This document shows, in pieces, positions 62,701 to 64,000 of a stretch of 64,000 bases of DNA. Position 1 is the first letter of the stretch, and each line of letters begins with the position of its first letter. Source of the stretch: CADCTB01 sp963768975 (GTDB lineage Bacteria > Actinomycetota > Acidimicrobiia > Acidimicrobiales > AC-14); assembly GCA_963768975.1 (NCBI GenBank), contig CAVYKB010000003.1, positions 1 to 64,000 on the forward strand. Reading direction: 5' to 3'. The notes beneath the pieces were generated by a model. That model was not told the origin of the DNA. It saw nothing but the letters and a program-made list of their open reading frames with translations, and did no database searches. Made by a program: the position numbers and the translations under genes.

Positions 62701-63158
62701 TGCATGGCCGACACCCGGGCGTAGGTGGCTGCGCCCGACCGCCACAAGGACGGGTCGGAGCCGGTGATGCGGGTGACGGTGCCGCTCAGGGGCTGGGCCG
62801 GCTCGAGCTGGGCCGCGGCGTTGGCGAGCGGGCCGGCGGGGCGCAGCCCGAAGGAGCCGCCGGGCACCCCGACGATTGCGCCGGCCGGCGTCAGGCCGAA
62901 GCTGTAGCCGGCGCCACGGGAGACGAAGCCGCCCTCGGCGGCCTCGAAGGAGATGGGAAGGGTGGCGAGCACGTCGTGGGCCGGCGAGAGGGCTGGCCCC
63001 AGAGGGGCCGGCGAGCGGAGGAGAGCGGCAGTGGCGGCCGCGGTGGCCGACGCCACCACCAGCCCGGAAACGACCAGTACGACGGCGCGGCGGGGCAAAC
63101 ATGGTCGGCGGAGAGCCGCCAGCCAACTCTGTCGGCGCATCCCCTGATCCTTGCTCAT
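59730..63158 (-). CDS. Large SBBP-repeat membrane protein with basic cytoplasmic tail
   Basis: 1142 residues. Signal/anchor AVVLVVSGLVVASATAAATA. Residues about 50-220 form an N-terminal domain (YSFGLTPAGAIVGVPGGSFG, MVWHGDQRRLQHDMVVAPGT). Residues about 240-720 hold about eight SBBP-type beta-propeller repeats with AIAVDAQGNTYVVGTTESAD, STFLGGTGRD and DAFVAKYNPTGNALVYSTFL patterns. A second helix follows (FGIAFVVILALAVAQTLYL, about 760), then about 360 low-complexity residues, Ala/Pro/Glu-rich, with conserved-looking patches (ELSFWDLFPEDLPPA, ESDFFIDDLLVD) and an Arg/Gly end (RRRRSRRGGRGRP). The propeller is outside and the tail inside. It lies between clpB and hspR. Function unknown. Confidence 0.85.
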   Translation of the reverse strand: MSKDQGMRRQSWLAALRRPCLPRRAVVLVVSGLVVASATAAATAALLRSPAPLGPALSPAHDVLATLPISFEAAEGGFVSRGAGYSFGLTPAGAIVGVPGGSFGLRPAGPLANAAAQLEPAQPLSGTVTRITGSDPSLWRSGAATYARVSAMQVWPGVDMVWHGDQRRLQHDMVVAPGTDPEIVAFDVEGAKSLAVDPAGELVIDLGTTTARLARPVLYQEAAGARRPVDGAFAVLGPSRIGYSVGAYDAALPLVIDPTLLTSTHLGGAGIDAGYAIAVDAQGNTYVVGTTESADFLVQAPLQTALSGNPAVPSADAFVSKFSPDGSRLIWSTFLGGTGRDTGFGVAVAGDGSVYVSGVTESANFPVARGAQLSYGGGASDGFVARIAANGTGIEWSSFIGGGGADRARGLAVDSTGNAYLTGSTNSDNFPSVNAQQPGPFRPEDVDAFVAKFPPAGAPFTYATRLGGGNDDRGLAIAVDAQGNAYVTGDTLSPGFPTVRPIQASSGGSAGGVAGSFSDAFVAKYNPTGNALVYSTFLGGSDFDQGTAIAVDAQGAAYVAGNTNSPNFPTTGALQAAKGNDPDAFVTKIDAPGSAVVYSTYIGGSGADGANGIAVDRTGSAHVVGTTGSANFVVAKATQGAKSGGDDAFVLKLDSTGRGPLFSSFLGGRETDAGMGVALNAQGAVRVLGLTASADFPSVKPVAGVKPPAQGDAFVASIEIIDPVVPTTAAAEPQAAPATSATADDAHDRRVRFFGIAFVVILALAVAQTLYLRRRTPAPAAASRRPAGPPGRPAPKPAASAGVTVLDKAPETAGAKSARSPKARGGPKSTTPQKKAAQARKAAERRARKEQAAAAAAAASTTEDKTTADAPANDVGDGGPPTVVAPPPEPPKARPQTPAIASLLKEDLRGPAPSEGDGEAPAEGGTPAPAAETEAVEQAPVAPEWAPFDTGSIPAVGDAPPPAPPAAPVVPIPPVPAEELSFWDLFPEDLPPARTPAAFPADDTLVDPLALPEGPAGASERLAADPAPEAPGPPPQAEIVIAELLDGPPPSGMRVSAQSQWAPTPESDFFIDDLLVDRSATPPVAEEAKGDDDSGNEDSAGDDDMAAATQRRRPEDAARIAADQARRRRSRRGGRGRPPGSP

Positions 63159-63180
63159 CTGAGAGGGCCGGGGGAACTAC

Positions 63181-63564
63181 TTAGCGGCGGGGCTTGGTGT
63201 AGGGCGCCGGCGCCTGCTTCACGGGCACCAGCTCCCGCCGGTACTGGCGGTGGACGCTTTCGACCGCTTCGCGCGCTTCGACGATGACGTCGTTGAGCTG
63301 CCGGCGCAGGCGGGCGACCTCATCCTCAAGCTCCATCACCGCCTTGACGCCGGCCAGGTTCAGCCCGGCCTCAGTGAGCTCGTGGATGCGGCGGAGGCGG
63401 TCGATGTCGCGCTGGCTGTAGCGCCGGCTCCCGCCGCCGGTGCGGGCCGGATCGAGCAGGCCGCGCCGCTCGTAGATGCGCAGTGTCTGGGGGTGCACGC
63501 CGGCCAGCTCGGCGGCGACGGAGATGACGTACACGCCTCGATCTGAGTCACGGGTCGGTGCCAT
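63181..63564 (-). CDS. hspR: HspR, MerR-type heat-shock repressor
   Basis: 127 residues. YVISVAAELAGVHPQTLRIY and ERRGLLDPARTGGGSRRYSQ are the MerR helix-turn-helix and wing, then RDIDRLRRIHELTEAGLNLA and a coiled segment. C-terminus basic (QAPAPYTKPRR). HspR represses dnaK and clpB operons through HAIR sites. ATG 63564 overlaps the dnaJ stop (TGATG), the usual dnaK-grpE-dnaJ-hspR order. Confidence 0.95.
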   Translation of the reverse strand: MAPTRDSDRGVYVISVAAELAGVHPQTLRIYERRGLLDPARTGGGSRRYSQRDIDRLRRIHELTEAGLNLAGVKAVMELEDEVARLRRQLNDVIVEAREAVESVHRQYRRELVPVKQAPAPYTKPRR

Positions 63565-64000
63565 CAGACCCCCAGATGGGTGCGCGGTGAGTCGGTGGAG
63601 GCAGTGGCCAGCGCCTCGATGGCCTCGCGCTCGGCGGCGGACAGCTTGGTGGGCACCGCCACCTCGACGGTGACGAGCAGGTCGCCGGCGCCCTTGTCAT
63701 CGGCCACGCCCCGGCCCTTCACCCGGAACGTGCGCCCGCTCCTCGTGCCGGGCGGAACCCGGAGGACGACGGTGCCGTCGAGTGTCGGCACGGTTATCTC
63801 GGCGCCGAGGGCGGCCTCGGCGAAGGTGATGGGCACGGTCAGGGTGAGGTTGCGGCCCTTGCGCCCGAAGACCTTGTGGGCGGCGACGCGCACGGTGACC
63901 CAGAGGTCGCCCGGGGGACCGCCGCCCCGGCCCGGGGCACCCCGGCTCTTGACCCGGATGCGCTGGCCGTCGTCGACGCCGGCGGGGATGCGGACCTTGA
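63564..64000 (-). CDS. dnaJ: DnaJ chaperone, C-terminal part (runs off the window)
   Basis: The frame is open to the last base. Seen are the two C-terminal beta domains: VRIPAGVDDGQRIRVKSRGA, GGGPPGDLWVTVRVAAHKVF, LTLTVPITFAEAALGAEITV and PTLDGTVVLRVPPGTRSGRT. It ends in TDSPRTHLGV. The zinc-finger and J domains would lie beyond the window, so a CbpA-like type without zinc fingers cannot be excluded. Directly upstream of hspR. Confidence 0.92.
   Translation of the reverse strand, partial: KVRIPAGVDDGQRIRVKSRGAPGRGGGPPGDLWVTVRVAAHKVFGRKGRNLTLTVPITFAEAALGAEITVPTLDGTVVLRVPPGTRSGRTFRVKGRGVADDKGAGDLLVTVEVAVPTKLSAAEREAIEALATASTDSPRTHLGV

Overview
This is GC-rich DNA (about 70% by eye) with actinobacterial gene content: HspR next to dnaJ and clpB, PurS with separate PurQ and PurL, ClpS followed by a DUF2017 gene, a PASTA-type Ser/Thr kinase, and many GTG starts and ATGA/GTGA gene overlaps. 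It is most likely an uncultivated actinomycetotan; Acidimicrobiia is a reasonable guess that I cannot prove from the window. The window starts inside one gene and ends inside dnaJ.

Layout. 0-5.9 kb: a subtilase, a PASTA kinase, a Thr-rich membrane protein, an alpha/beta hydrolase, a MarR regulator and the start of an ABC exporter, nearly all broken by single-base frame changes, plus one His-rich/lipobox ORF. 6-14.2 kb: intact genes (exporter, a charged-tail membrane protein, ctaA-clpS-DUF2017, plsY-degV, hydrolase, an S51-like/CysRS-tail fusion). 14.25-16.5 kb: tRNA-Glu followed by a decayed island (integrase relic, three tiny overlapping ORFs, decarboxylase and ring-hydroxylase scraps). 16.5-24.5 kb: VOC protein, CAP protein with six 40-residue repeats, a three-gene ABC-2 transporter, a pentein-fold deiminase-like enzyme, a small HhH-like protein, an XRE regulator and a two-domain lipoprotein ended by a perfect hairpin. 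24.9-33 kb: two divergent gene runs that look like one envelope locus (Mo-cofactor oxidoreductase, methyltransferase, DUF2064 and GT2 glycosyltransferases; response regulator, sensor kinase, sugar epimerase, GT-C transferase, cupredoxin). 33.3-39.6 kb: tRNA-Asp and tRNA-Phe between two cupredoxin lipoproteins, leucine-type dehydrogenase, a fused branched-chain 2-oxoacid dehydrogenase E1, and two tandem Kelch-like membrane proteins. 40.5-52.2 kb: purine biosynthesis on the minus strand, read purA-purD-purE-purB-purC-purS-purQ-(opposed small gene)-purL-purF-purM. 52.2-57.1 kb: a Clp_N-VOC fusion, a histidine phosphatase, a DinG-type helicase and a collapsed ABC transporter. 57.1-64 kb: the heat-shock block clpB, a 1142-residue SBBP-repeat membrane protein, hspR and the end of dnaJ, with a HAIR-like operator before clpB.

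How they fit. The pur genes cover most of the route from PRPP to AMP; purN, purK and purH are not here. Leucine dehydrogenase plus E1 is the start of branched-chain amino-acid breakdown; no E2 or E3 is present. HspR probably controls clpB and its own operon. The envelope locus carries its own two-component system. The most promising uncharacterised items are the domain fusions (S51-like/CysRS tail, Clp_N-VOC), the envelope locus, the cupredoxin pair around two tRNAs, and the SBBP protein inside the heat-shock locus.
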